From Myxococcus guangdongensis (GTDB taxonomy: Bacteria; Myxococcota; Myxococcia; Myxococcales; Myxococcaceae), in assembly GCF_024198255.1 (NCBI RefSeq), contig NZ_JAJVKW010000004.1, positions 558,001 through 622,000 of the forward strand: DNA of 64,000 nucleotides. Direction: 5' to 3'. How positions within the stretch are numbered: position 1 is the first letter of the stretch; each line of letters begins with the position of its first letter. The position numbers were made by a program, and so were the translations under genes. This document shows positions 8,202-17,635 of the stretch, one piece after another. The notes below the pieces were generated by a model. It searched no databases. It worked only from the letters and a program-made list of their open reading frames with translations, and had not been told where the DNA came from.

Positions 8202-9707
8202 TCAGGTGCGTCGCGGCGCCAGGTCGCGGAGCGCTCGCCGGTCGAGCTTGCCGTTCTGGGTCCTCGGCAGCTCCGGCAGCACGCGGAGCTCGTCGATGAT
8301 CATGTACCGGGGCAGTCGCTCCGCGCAGTGCTTCTTGAGCTGGAGGAGGGTGGGCTTCGTGCCGTCGGCGGCCACGACGAAGGCCACCAGTCGCGCGTCC
8401 AGGCCCGACGCGGTGGTGACGACGCCCACCTCACGGACCGCCGGATGGGACAGCAGCGCCGTCTCGATTTCGCCCGGCTCGATGCGTCGGCCCCGCACCT
8501 TCAGCATGTTGTCGCGGCGTCCGAGGTACTCGAATCCGCCATCCGGGAGCTGGCGGCAGAGATCTCCCGTCGCATAGGGCCGTGAGCCTTGGGGCGGCTG
8601 CCCCCAGTAGCCCAGCATCACCGTGGGTCCCTCCACCATGAGCTCCCCGACGCCCGGCTGCGTCGCTTCGTCCTCGGTTGAGCGGGCCAGCCAGACGCGG
8701 TCACCACAGCTCGCATGTCCGATGGGCACCGGCTCGGTGCGCTCGGGGGAGATGTCGCCCACCTCGTAGGCGGTGCAGACGTTCGTCTCCGTGGGGCCAT
8801 ACAGGTTGAAGAACCGCGCGGCGGCGAGGCGCTCTCTCAGCGGACGCAGGTGGCGGATGGGGAAGGGCTCTCCCGCGAACAGCACCGTCCGGAACGGGAG
8901 GTCCTCGTGCTCCAGCAGCCCGCCCTCCGACATCATCAGGATGAGCGCGGAGGGCACTGAGTACCAGATGGTGAACCGCTCGCGCAGCACCAGCTCCACC
9001 AGCTTCTTCGGCGTGAAGGCCAGCGTCTCCGGGATGAGCGTGACGGAGGCTCCCCCGAGGAACGCCGCATAGAGGTCCAGCACCGAGAGGTCGAAGAAGA
9101 ACGGCGCGTGGTTGCTGAAGCGGTCCTCCGGCGTGGTGCCCAGCAGCGCATGGCTCCACTCGATGAAGGCCAGGGCGTTGCGCTGGCTGATGCACACGCC
9201 CTTGGGCGTGCCGGTGGAGCCGGAGGTGTAGAGGATGTAGGCCAGCGCGTGGTCATCCACGCCATGTCCAGGCAGTGGCTCCGGGGAGACGCCGCCCAGG
9301 CTCGTCCATGCGCGCCCAGGGCCCGTGTCATCCACCAGCAGGAAGCGCAGCCGCTCCATGCCTCCATTGCGCAGCTCGGCCGCGCGCGCGGCGCTGGTCA
9401 CCACCACGTCGATGCGGCAGTCGTCGAGGATGAGTCGCGTCCGCGTGGCTGGGTTCAGTGGATCCAATGGGACATAGGCGGCGCCCAGCCGCGCGATGCC
9501 CTGCATGGCGGCCACCGCTCGCGCCGACTTCTCCGTCCACAGTCCCACCCGGTCGCCGTGCTGGACGCCCAGCTCCCGGAGGACCCGCGCCACCTGGTTG
9601 GCGAGCGCGTCGAGTTGTCCGTACGTGAGGACTTCATCGGGCCCGCGCACGGCGATGGCCCCGGGGTTCCGCGCCGCGGCGCGCATGACAATCTGGTCGA
9701 GCGTCAT
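8202..9707 (-). CDS. Stand-alone L-proline adenylation enzyme (L-prolyl-carrier protein ligase)
   Basis: The 501-residue product is a free NRPS adenylation domain with no condensation or carrier domain. Motifs in order are LAYILYTSGSTGTPKG (A3), NLYGPTET (A5), YATGDL (A7), GRRDNMLKVRGRRIEPGEIE (A8) and the A10 lysine in TQNGKLDR. Reading the GrsA pocket positions gives DLLYLALVCK, which I recognise as the proline code of PltF- and RedM-type enzymes. It would load proline on a dedicated carrier protein, probably the one at 57831-58109. Its ATG overlaps the stop of the dehydrogenase gene by 4 bp (ATGA), so the pair is translationally coupled and likely acts in sequence to make pyrrolyl-2-carboxyl-S-PCP. 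Confidence 0.92.
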   Translation of the reverse strand: MTLDQIVMRAAARNPGAIAVRGPDEVLTYGQLDALANQVARVLRELGVQHGDRVGLWTEKSARAVAAMQGIARLGAAYVPLDPLNPATRTRLILDDCRIDVVVTSAARAAELRNGGMERLRFLLVDDTGPGRAWTSLGGVSPEPLPGHGVDDHALAYILYTSGSTGTPKGVCISQRNALAFIEWSHALLGTTPEDRFSNHAPFFFDLSVLDLYAAFLGGASVTLIPETLAFTPKKLVELVLRERFTIWYSVPSALILMMSEGGLLEHEDLPFRTVLFAGEPFPIRHLRPLRERLAAARFFNLYGPTETNVCTAYEVGDISPERTEPVPIGHASCGDRVWLARSTEDEATQPGVGELMVEGPTVMLGYWGQPPQGSRPYATGDLCRQLPDGGFEYLGRRDNMLKVRGRRIEPGEIETALLSHPAVREVGVVTTASGLDARLVAFVVAADGTKPTLLQLKKHCAERLPRYMIIDELRVLPELPRTQNGKLDRRALRDLAPRRT

Positions 9708-10843
9708 AGGCCCAGGTGACTGGCGATGATGTCGCGTTGCATCTCCGAGGTGCCGGAGAAGAGGGCGCTGGGAATGGCATCGCGCAGCACGCGCTCGATG
9801 CCCACCTCGGCCACGTAGCCCAGGCCCCCGTGGATCTGGATGGCGTCCAGGCCGCACTGGATCGCCGCCTCGCTGATGGCCAGCTTGGCGAGCGACACCT
9901 CCATCGCCGCCTCCTGTCCGCGGTCCATCAGCCAGCAGGCCCGGTACAGGAGCAGCCGCGCGGCCTCGAGCCGCTGCTTCATGTCCGCCGTCCGATGGGA
10001 GATGGCCTGGTTCTTCCCAATGGCCCGCTTGAACTGCTTGCGCTGTCGGGCGAAGTCCACCGTCTGCTCCAGCACCCGCTCCATCAACCCCACATAGGCG
10101 CCGAACAGGCACGCCCGCTCCCACTGCATGGAGCGCTTGAAGAGCGGCGCGCCCTCGCCCTCATCCCCGAGTCGCGCGGAGGCGGGCACCCGACACCCCT
10201 CCAGATAGAGCGGAGCGATGGGGGAGGTGGACAAGCCCATCTTCTGGAAGGGCCGTCCCACCGACAGCCCCGGCGTGTCCTTCTCGATGAGGAAGGCGCT
10301 CAGGCCCATGTACCCATGCGTGGGGTTGGTGACGGCGTACACCAGGAAGACGTCGGCCACCGGCCCGTTGGTGACGTAGCTCTTGCTCCCGTCGAGCACG
10401 TAGTCGTCGCCGTCGCGCACCGCCCGCGTCCTGAGCGCGAAGACGTCCGAGCCTGCCTCCGGCTCGGAGATGGCGTTGGCGCCCACCCACTCTCCCGCGC
10501 ACAGCCGGGGGAGGTAGCGGTGCTTCTGCGCATCGTCGCCTCGCTCCAGCACCGGGAGCACGCACGCGAACAGATGCGCCCCCACGGAGAAGACCAGCCC
10601 CGTGTCCGTGCATCCCCGTCCCAGCGCCTCCATCACTCGCGCCGTCGTCAACGTGTCCAGCCCGAGCCCTCCGTGGCGCTCGGGAACCGGCAGGCCCAGG
10701 AAGCCGAACTCGCCGCATCGCCGCCACAAGCCTCGCGGGAAGCCCTCCACATGGGCGTTGGCCTCCGCGTTCAACTCCGACTTCGCGAACGACAGAGCGC
10801 TGTCGTACAGCTCCACCTGTTCACTCGAAAAGCTGAAGTCCAT
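9704..10843 (-). CDS. Acyl-CoA-dehydrogenase-like L-prolyl-PCP dehydrogenase (PltE/RedW type)
   Basis: The 379-residue flavoenzyme has the acyl-CoA dehydrogenase plan: N-terminal helices, SEPEAGSD near 126-133 for FAD, and a C-terminal IQIHGGLGY with SGTSEM. The position that carries catalytic Glu in medium-chain enzymes is Ser here, while E242 in QWERACLF sits where isovaleryl-CoA dehydrogenase and prolyl-PCP dehydrogenases keep their base. Coupling to a proline-specific adenylation gene supports oxidation of PCP-bound proline to pyrrole-2-carboxylate by two dehydrogenations. It is the first gene of the minus-strand unit divergent from the main operon. It also needs a free carrier protein, which is found only at the far end of the cluster. 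Confidence 0.88.
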   Translation of the reverse strand: MDFSFSSEQVELYDSALSFAKSELNAEANAHVEGFPRGLWRRCGEFGFLGLPVPERHGGLGLDTLTTARVMEALGRGCTDTGLVFSVGAHLFACVLPVLERGDDAQKHRYLPRLCAGEWVGANAISEPEAGSDVFALRTRAVRDGDDYVLDGSKSYVTNGPVADVFLVYAVTNPTHGYMGLSAFLIEKDTPGLSVGRPFQKMGLSTSPIAPLYLEGCRVPASARLGDEGEGAPLFKRSMQWERACLFGAYVGLMERVLEQTVDFARQRKQFKRAIGKNQAISHRTADMKQRLEAARLLLYRACWLMDRGQEAAMEVSLAKLAISEAAIQCGLDAIQIHGGLGYVAEVGIERVLRDAIPSALFSGTSEMQRDIIASHLGL

Positions 10844-11051
10844 GCGGTCCTGAGCCGTCAGGGGTGATGGGCCAGCCGCGCCATGAGACCCGTGGGCGTC
10901 TGAAGACTCTCACTCCCGCCTGTGTCAGTCGTCAAGAATCTCTCGGGTTGTCATGGTTTGTATGTGTCCTGGGTTGGGTCTGTTTGGATTGTCTGGTATG
11001 TGATTCGCGGTGTTTGACCGCGGCGTTGTGCGTGCGTTAAGGGTTTGTGCA
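10844..11051. promoter_or_regulatory. Divergent promoter region of the biosynthetic cluster
   Basis: This 208-bp region separates the starter-unit genes from the 46.8 kb operon and is visibly more AT/T-rich than the flanking genes. On the plus strand, TTGGGT at 10974-10979 and TATGTG at 10997-11002 are 17 bp apart, a partial match to sigma-70 hexamers. A perfect inverted repeat at 11006-11022 lies just downstream. TAAGGG about 8 bp before the ATG at 11052 is the ribosome site. No equally good hexamer pair is seen for the minus strand. Confidence 0.35.
11006..11022. repeat. Perfect inverted repeat CGCGGT-N5-ACCGCG near the operon promoter
   Basis: Two 6-bp arms flank a 5-nt spacer, CGCGGT at 11006-11011 and ACCGCG at 11017-11022, directly after the proposed -10 hexamer and 30 bp before the first PKS start. 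The position suits an operator or 5'-leader hairpin. Short GC-rich palindromes are common in this genome type, so function is only a suggestion. Confidence 0.3.
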
Positions 11052-13253
11052 ATGCGACACGAGGCAATCGCTGTCGTGGGCATCGGACTCCGCTTTCCTG
11101 GAGCCGAGTGCCCGCGGACGCTGTGGAGGCTTCTGTGCGAGGGATTGGATGCGACCCGAGAGATTCCGGCCTCCCGCTGGGAGAAGGGCTGGCTCCATGA
11201 GCCCACCCCGGACGCTCCGGGAAAGGTGCGCCACTGGCGCGCTGGGCTGCTGGAGGACGTGGCGTCGGCGGACCCCCAGGCCTTCCGTCTGTCCAAGCGA
11301 GAGCTGAGGCAGATGGACCCCCAGCACCGCGTGTTGTTCGAGTGCGCGTGGCGCGCGCTCGAGGACGCGGGCATCCCCCTGGATTCCCTCCGGGGCAGCC
11401 GCACCGGGGTCTTCGTGGGGGTCAACTTCAATGACTTCCAGCGCATGCTCGCGCGGGACTGGGCGGCGCTGGATGGGTATTCGCTGCTGGGCACGACGCC
11501 GTCCTTCGCGGCCAATCGCATCTCCCATGCGTTCGACCTCCGGGGACCCAGCACCTGCTCTAGCGTGGGCTGTGCCTCGTCGACGACGGCCGTACACGAG
11601 GCCTGTAGAAGTCTGGTGTTGGGAGAAATCGACTGCGCGCTCGCCGGTGGGGTGGAGCTGATGCTCTCCCCGGACAGCAGCATCATGCTCTCCCAGGCCG
11701 GAGTGCTGTCGGCGCGCGGAGCGTGCCGGACCCTGGATGCCGGAGCAGATGGCTACATCCGAGGCGAGGGCGCCGGGCTGGTCGTGCTCAAGCCCCTATC
11801 CCGGGTGGACCCGAGTGATCGCGTGTACGCGGTGATTCGCGGCAGCGCCGTCAACCACAACGGCCGGAACGAGTGGATCATGGCGCCCAGCATCGAGGCG
11901 CAGACGGACGTCATTCGTCAGGCCTGCTCACGGGGCGGCGTGGAGGCCGCCAGCCTGGACTACGTGGAGCTGCACGGCTCGGCCTTCCTCAAGGGCGACG
12001 CGGCCGAGGCCCTCGCCATCGGCGCGACGCTCGAGGGCACCCGCTCAGGTCCCTGCCGCCTGGGCGCGGTCAGCAACAACCTGGGCTACCTGGGGGCGGC
12101 GGCCGGCATCGCGCAGCTCATCAAGGTCTGTCTGTCGTTGTACCACCGCACCTTGCCGCCGACGATTCATGTGGATTCCCCTAATCCCACCATCGCTTTC
12201 GGCGAGCTGGGACTTCAAATCCAGTCAGGTCTGGAGGCCTGGCCAGACCGCGGGGCAGGGATGCCCGCACGCGCTGGCGTCGTGTCTACCTCCCTGGGTG
12301 GGTCCAATGCCTTTGTCGTCCTGGAGTCCGCTCCGGAATCCCCTCTCATGCAAGGGCTTGCAGCTGCTTCGTCGAGCCACCTCCTGGTGCTCTCCGCGCT
12401 GACCTCGGAGGCGCTCGTGCGACAGTCCCAGCAGGTTCTGGATTTCCTTGAGGAGAACGCAGACTCTGCGGGCCGGCTCGGGGATGTCTGCTTTACCGCG
12501 ATGTTCAAGCGGCAGCACCATCGCCATCGTGCCGCGATGCTCGCCGGGGGGCGGGAAGGATTGATGCGAATGCTGAAGGCATTCATCGGTTCTCCGGAGC
12601 AGACCCTCTGGGTGGAGGAGGAGCATCCGATTCCATGGGTCGAGGCGGCCCGGACCTATCTCGAGGATGGCAGGGTTTGTCGTGAGGCCTTCCCGGGGCG
12701 CGACGGGAGATGTGTGAGTCTTCCGGTCTATCCCTTTCAGAGACAGCGATTGTGGCCGGAGTGGCTGTCTCCCGAGGTGGTCTCTCGCGCTCCCTCCCCG
12801 TCGAGGCAGGAGATGGCCGAGACGCCTGTGCCGAAGGCGGCCACGGGGATGGACTTCCGGGAGGGGACCCCGCAAGCGCGCGAGGCGCGGCTGCTGGAGC
12901 TCCTCCAGGGGCAGGTGGCGGCGGTGATGGAAGTGGAGCCCGCGGCGCTGGACTGGCGAGGACGGACGCTGTTCGAGCTGGGGTTGAGCTCGGTGGCACT
13001 GGTGATGCTCGCGGGGCGCCTCGTGAGGGCGCTGGGCATCGCGGTGCCGACGACCTTCCTCTTCGAGCATCCACGGTTGGACGCGTTGGCGGCAGGGCTG
13101 CGGGGGCTCCTGGATTCACGGGCGGGCGTCGCTCGGGCGGCGGATGACGATGCGGGGCTGGTGGAGCGGATCGCTGGGTTGTCGGAGACGCAGGCCCGCG
13201 AGATGATTGCCCGGAAGCTCGCGGAGCTCGACCACGAGGAGGTGGGGGGATGA
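11052..13253 (+). CDS. Type I PKS protein: KS (second catalytic His lost) - no AT - ACP
   Basis: The 733-residue protein has a KS at residues 1-425 and an ACP at about 610-690 with attachment Ser647 in GLSSVAL. C174 is retained (VGCASS in place of TACSSS) and H308 in ELHG is present. The third catalytic motif, normally KTNIGH, reads SNNLGY, so Lys and His are replaced by S341 and Y346. Loss of this His is expected to block decarboxylative condensation. After the KS a short linker runs straight into LPVYPFQRQRLW at 557-568, the conserved post-AT segment, so the AT core seems excised. It may act as a transacylase or gatekeeper for the pyrrolyl starter. The ATG at 11052 follows TAAGGG. The end overlaps the next gene by ATGA. 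The last 25 residues (LSETQAREMIARKLAELD) look like a docking helix. Confidence 0.88.
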   Translation: MRHEAIAVVGIGLRFPGAECPRTLWRLLCEGLDATREIPASRWEKGWLHEPTPDAPGKVRHWRAGLLEDVASADPQAFRLSKRELRQMDPQHRVLFECAWRALEDAGIPLDSLRGSRTGVFVGVNFNDFQRMLARDWAALDGYSLLGTTPSFAANRISHAFDLRGPSTCSSVGCASSTTAVHEACRSLVLGEIDCALAGGVELMLSPDSSIMLSQAGVLSARGACRTLDAGADGYIRGEGAGLVVLKPLSRVDPSDRVYAVIRGSAVNHNGRNEWIMAPSIEAQTDVIRQACSRGGVEAASLDYVELHGSAFLKGDAAEALAIGATLEGTRSGPCRLGAVSNNLGYLGAAAGIAQLIKVCLSLYHRTLPPTIHVDSPNPTIAFGELGLQIQSGLEAWPDRGAGMPARAGVVSTSLGGSNAFVVLESAPESPLMQGLAAASSSHLLVLSALTSEALVRQSQQVLDFLEENADSAGRLGDVCFTAMFKRQHHRHRAAMLAGGREGLMRMLKAFIGSPEQTLWVEEEHPIPWVEAARTYLEDGRVCREAFPGRDGRCVSLPVYPFQRQRLWPEWLSPEVVSRAPSPSRQEMAETPVPKAATGMDFREGTPQAREARLLELLQGQVAAVMEVEPAALDWRGRTLFELGLSSVALVMLAGRLVRALGIAVPTTFLFEHPRLDALAAGLRGLLDSRAGVARAADDDAGLVERIAGLSETQAREMIARKLAELDHEEVGG

Positions 13254-16200
13254 GCCGCGAGGACGGCGCGAGCGTGGAGTTGACGCCGCTCCAGCAGGCC
13301 CTGCTGACCATCGAGAAGCTCCAGCGGAAGCTCGGGGCTGGTGTGCGTGCTGACGACGGTGCCATCGCCATCATCGGGATGGGCTGTCGGTTCCCGGGCG
13401 GCGCTTCGAGCCCCGAGCGTTTCCGTGAGCTGCTCTGGAGCGCCGGCGACGCGGTGACGGACGTCCCCGCGGATCGTCGGGCGCTGCGAGGCGCTCATGA
13501 CGCCGAGCCCTCCACGCCAGGCAAGACGACGATGCGCCGGGCGGCGTTCGTGGAAGGGGTCGACCGGTTCGACGCGGAGTTCTTCCGCATCTCCCGACGG
13601 GAGGCGGAGGGGATGGACCCCCAGCAGCGCTTCTTCCTGGAGGTGAGCTGGGAGGCGCTCGAGGACGCGGGGCTCTCGCCGCATCGGCTCGCGGGGACGA
13701 GGACGGGTGTGTTCGCTGGCATCCACGCTCGGGACTACGCGCTGGTCGCGGAGGGAGGGCTGGAGCGCGTTGGCGCGCATTACTCCACGGGCGTGGACGC
13801 GAGCTATGTCGCCGGTCGCCTCTCGTACCTGCTGGGTCTGGAGGGTCCCTGCATGGCCGTGGACACGGCCTGCTCCTCCTCGCTGGTCGCGGTGCATCTG
13901 GCCTGTCAGAGCCTTCGCGTGGGTGAGTCGACGGTGGCCATCGCGGGGGGCGTGAAGCTCCTCCTGGCCCCGCACCTGAGTGTGTTTCTGTCCAAGGCGG
14001 GGGCGCTCTCGCCGAGTCAGGTTTGCCGCGCGTTCGACCGCGACGCGGACGGGATGGTGCAAGGGGAGGGATGTGGCGTGGTCATCCTGAAGCGGCAGCG
14101 GGATGCCGTTCGGGATGGAGATCGAATCCTCGCGACGATTCGGGCCACGGCGATGAACCATGACGGCGCGAGCGGTGGGCTGACGGTGCCCAACGTCCGG
14201 GCGCAGGAGTCGCTGTACCGACTCGCGCTCGAACGCGCGGGCCTCGAGGCGGGACAGGTGGACTACCTGGAGGCCCACGGGACGGGGACCCGGTTGGGGG
14301 ACCCCATCGAGTTGGAGGGGATATCGAGGGTCTACGGGCGGGCACGGGGTTCGGCGCGCCCGTTGTGGGTCGGCTCCGTCAAGCCGAACATCGGCCACAC
14401 CGAGGCGGCGGCGGGCATCGCGGGGCTCATCAAGGCCGTGGCGATTCTCCAGTCGGGAGAGGTGCCGCCTGCTCTGCACTTCGAGCATCCGACGCCCGAG
14501 TTCGCCTGGGAGGGCTCCGGCCTCGCCGTGGCGCGGGAGCGCATGTCTCTTCCGGAGCTGGGGCGCCCGCATCGGGTGGCGGTGAGTTCGTTCGGGATGA
14601 GTGGAGTGAATGCCCACGCGCTGCTCGAAGCGCATCGGGAGGCGGTGGAGGCCGCTCCGGATGTCGGGCCCTACTTGCTGCCGCTCTCGGCGCGCGGTGA
14701 GGCCGCGCTGAGGGAGCTGGCCGGGGTTTGGTCGCGTCAGCTCCCGGGGATGAATCTCAGGGATGCGTGCTTCACGGCGGGAGCGGGACGCGCGCACCAC
14801 GACCAGCGGCTCGCCTGCGTCGCCCACACGCGCGAGGAGTTGCAGGCGCTGCTGCGCCGCGCCTCGGAAGGGCAGGAGGGCGAGGGGGCCTTCCAGGGAC
14901 GCCTCAAGGGCTCGGGCGGACGTGGCGTGGTCTTCGTGTTGGGAGATGACGCCTCCTTGGCCCGAGGGCTCATGCGTGCGGAGCGGGGCCTGGAGCCCTC
15001 GTTCCTTCGTCACGTCGAGCCTCTCGACGGTGTTTTCCGGCAGCTGATGGGCACGTCGGTGTTCGCGCGTGAGGCCGCGCCCCTTCGCTCCGTCGAGAAA
15101 CGCGATGGCGTCGTCGATGGTATGGCGGGCGAGTCGGTGTCCGCGCGGGCCCGCGGGCGTGAAGGTGATGCCGCGCTCCTCCTCATCTGTCAGCTCGCGC
15201 TGGCGGAGCTGTGGCGCTCCTTCGGCGTCGAGCCGTCCGCTGTCGCCGGCCATGGCACGGGTGCGCTTTCCGCCGCCGTGATTGCGGGCCTGCTCACCGT
15301 GGAGGAGGCGCTCCAGATTGTCCTCGGTCTCCCTCCGCCTCAGTCGCTTCCCGCTCGGCCGGCGAAGTGCCCCTTCCTGTCCTTTCGAGAGGAGACGTGG
15401 GTCGACGCGGGGGCAGAAGGAGCCGTTGGTGACCTGGCGAGTCGGGACGTTCCCGACGTTGACCTGTCCGCCGAGCACCTGATGGAGCGGAACGCCTCCG
15501 TCTACCTGTCGCTGGCCTGTGAGACCTCGCTTGGAGAGGCCGTGGAGGCGGCGGCCCAGCGTCGGGGCAGGGACGTGCTGCACGGTGCTTCCGCCGTCGG
15601 TCTTGATGCCCGTCACCCACTGCTGACCCTCGCCGCGAAGCTCTATTGCGCTGGAGTCCCTCTCCGCTTCGAGCACCTCTTCCCCGAAGCGAAGAAGGTC
15701 GTCGCGCCGACCTATCCCTGGCAGCGAGAGCGCTTCTGGTGGGATGGGGAACGCGAGCCCGCGAAGGCCGCGCCCGTGGCGGTCGAGGATGCTGCCGCGA
15801 GTGAGGAGCTGTTCCACGAAATCTCGTGGAGCCCTCGCGAGTCGGAGCGCACACAGGCCCGGCTGGATGGCACCTGGCTCATCGTCTCCGAGGAACCGGA
15901 GGCCACACAGGCGATCCGGGATGCACTGACCGATGCGGGAGGCGAAGTGGTGCTGGCGCGTCCAGGCGCTGCCTATGAGCGCGTGTCCGCTCGTGACCAC
16001 CGTCTCGACTTCACCCAGGCTGCCTCCTTCTCCCTGTTGCTGCGCGAGCTGTGCTCGGCGGACCCGGAGCTTCGCGGTGTCCTCTTCCTGGCGCGTGCCG
16101 AAAACCCCGAGGCTCCCGAGTCCCTGCCCCGTGACGTCCGGGTCCAGGCCGTCGCCGTGACCTCGCTCGTGCAGGCCCTGGCTCGCGCGACGCTGGAGAG

Positions 16201-17635
16201 GCCTCCGCGTCTGTGCCTCATCACCCGAGGCTCGCAGGCCGTGGGCGGAGCCCCGGAATCGGTGTCCCTGCTGGGCGCATCCCTCTGGGGGCTCGGACGG
16301 GTCATCGCCTACGAGCACCCCGAGCTGAGGTGCTTGCGAATCGACGTCGACTCCGTGTCAGCCGTGGAGTCGTCGCGATTGCTCGTCGATGAACTCCGTC
16401 GCGCATCTGCTCCCCCCGCGGAGGACGACGAGGTCACGCTGCGCGGAGACAGACGGTGGGTCCCGACGCTCACGCAGGGGCGTCGTACTCCCACGCCCGC
16501 GAAGCCGTTCCGTCCACGAGCGGACCGCACGTACCTCATCACGGGTGGGCTCGGCGGCATCGGGCTCCGATTGGCCTCCTGGCTGGTGTCCCATGGCGCG
16601 CGTCACCTCGCGCTGTGCGGTCGGACGGGGGAGACGCCAGAGGCGCGTCGGGTCCTGGCTCCCCTGCGCGCCACGAGAGCGCAGGTGGACGTCTTCTCCG
16701 TCGATGTGAGCCAGACGGAGTCGGTCGCGGCCCTGCTTCGCTCGGTGCGGAGTGGAGGACCTCCTCTTGGCGGACTCTTCCATTGCGCGGGCGTGCTGGC
16801 CGACGGCTCGCTGCTCCAACTGGAGCCCCGGAGCTTCGACAGCGTCATGGGCCCCAAGGTGGACGGCGCCTGGAACCTCCACACGCTCGCCACGGAGGCC
16901 ACGGTGGAGCAGTTCGTCCTGTTCTCATCGACCGCGTCATTGCTGGGCGCTCCGGGGCAGGGCAACTACGCCGCGGCGAACGCCTTCCTCGACGCGCTGG
17001 CCCACCTCCGTCGCGCACGTGGACTGCCCGCCATCAGCCTCCAGTGGGGAAGCTGGGCGGAGATCGGCATGGCCGCCGCGGACGCCCGGCGCGGTGCGCG
17101 ACTCGCCGAGCACGGCATGGAGCCCATGTCCGTCGACGCCGCCCTATCCGCCATGGCCCTCACGCTCGCCGAGGCGCCCGTGGTCCGCGCCATCGCCCGC
17201 TTCGATGTGCAGCGCTGGACACGCAGCCACCCGTCCGTGGCCCGCTCGTCCCTGTTCCGTCCCCAGGTCCACGCGCCCCGCTCGGAGGGCGAGCCGCGCA
17301 AGCTCCGCGAGGCGCTGCTCTCCCTGGAGGGCCCCGCGCGCTCCCACCTGATGGAAGCCCGACTCAAGGACATGGTGGCCCACGTCTGTCGACTGTCCCC
17401 AGAGCGACTCCACGCGACGGACTCGTTCGAGTCGCTGGGCCTCGATTCCATCATGGCGCTGGAGCTGCGCGACCTGGTCCTGGGAGAGCTCGACGTGGGG
17501 CTGCCCCTCAAGCGCTTCGTGGATGACGGCTCCATCGGGCAGGTGGCCGCGGAGCTGCTGGAGAAGCTCGCCGTCGCCAGCGTGATGGGCGGAGTGTCCT
17601 CGGCGCGCGCCGACACCAAGCGGGTCCTCTTATGA
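13250..17635 (+). CDS. Type I PKS: KS - AT (Ser lost, shortened) - KR - ACP
   Basis: The 1461-residue protein has a docking helix (ELTPLQQALLTIEKL), a complete KS at about 35-460 (C208, H343, H383), an AT remnant at about 555-830, KR at about 1095-1290 and ACP at about 1360-1435 (Ser1400). The AT nucleophile motif GHSxG reads GHGTG, with Gly669 for Ser, and the segment after it is contracted and lacks a HAFH/YASH motif, so the AT cannot form an acyl enzyme. The KR keeps GGLGGIG at 1099-1105 and Tyr1240. There is no DH. The KR fingerprint is LAD rather than LDD, still compatible with B-type. Extension would need an AT supplied in trans. The start codon overlaps the upstream stop by 4 bp and follows GGAGG. 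Confidence 0.93.
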   Translation: MSREDGASVELTPLQQALLTIEKLQRKLGAGVRADDGAIAIIGMGCRFPGGASSPERFRELLWSAGDAVTDVPADRRALRGAHDAEPSTPGKTTMRRAAFVEGVDRFDAEFFRISRREAEGMDPQQRFFLEVSWEALEDAGLSPHRLAGTRTGVFAGIHARDYALVAEGGLERVGAHYSTGVDASYVAGRLSYLLGLEGPCMAVDTACSSSLVAVHLACQSLRVGESTVAIAGGVKLLLAPHLSVFLSKAGALSPSQVCRAFDRDADGMVQGEGCGVVILKRQRDAVRDGDRILATIRATAMNHDGASGGLTVPNVRAQESLYRLALERAGLEAGQVDYLEAHGTGTRLGDPIELEGISRVYGRARGSARPLWVGSVKPNIGHTEAAAGIAGLIKAVAILQSGEVPPALHFEHPTPEFAWEGSGLAVARERMSLPELGRPHRVAVSSFGMSGVNAHALLEAHREAVEAAPDVGPYLLPLSARGEAALRELAGVWSRQLPGMNLRDACFTAGAGRAHHDQRLACVAHTREELQALLRRASEGQEGEGAFQGRLKGSGGRGVVFVLGDDASLARGLMRAERGLEPSFLRHVEPLDGVFRQLMGTSVFAREAAPLRSVEKRDGVVDGMAGESVSARARGREGDAALLLICQLALAELWRSFGVEPSAVAGHGTGALSAAVIAGLLTVEEALQIVLGLPPPQSLPARPAKCPFLSFREETWVDAGAEGAVGDLASRDVPDVDLSAEHLMERNASVYLSLACETSLGEAVEAAAQRRGRDVLHGASAVGLDARHPLLTLAAKLYCAGVPLRFEHLFPEAKKVVAPTYPWQRERFWWDGEREPAKAAPVAVEDAAASEELFHEISWSPRESERTQARLDGTWLIVSEEPEATQAIRDALTDAGGEVVLARPGAAYERVSARDHRLDFTQAASFSLLLRELCSADPELRGVLFLARAENPEAPESLPRDVRVQAVAVTSLVQALARATLERPPRLCLITRGSQAVGGAPESVSLLGASLWGLGRVIAYEHPELRCLRIDVDSVSAVESSRLLVDELRRASAPPAEDDEVTLRGDRRWVPTLTQGRRTPTPAKPFRPRADRTYLITGGLGGIGLRLASWLVSHGARHLALCGRTGETPEARRVLAPLRATRAQVDVFSVDVSQTESVAALLRSVRSGGPPLGGLFHCAGVLADGSLLQLEPRSFDSVMGPKVDGAWNLHTLATEATVEQFVLFSSTASLLGAPGQGNYAAANAFLDALAHLRRARGLPAISLQWGSWAEIGMAAADARRGARLAEHGMEPMSVDAALSAMALTLAEAPVVRAIARFDVQRWTRSHPSVARSSLFRPQVHAPRSEGEPRKLREALLSLEGPARSHLMEARLKDMVAHVCRLSPERLHATDSFESLGLDSIMALELRDLVLGELDVGLPLKRFVDDGSIGQVAAELLEKLAVASVMGGVSSARADTKRVLL

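Noticed and set aside
9704-10843. Loss of catalytic Glu in the dehydrogenase
   Set aside because: The Ser at the medium-chain enzyme position is normal for this subfamily; E242 in the alternative position supplies the base.
12737-16318. Antisense open frame of about 1190 codons opposite the first two PKS genes
   Set aside because: It is a mirror of high-GC codon bias on the other strand, with Arg/Gly/His-rich composition and no domain. The plus-strand KS and ACP motifs are unambiguous.
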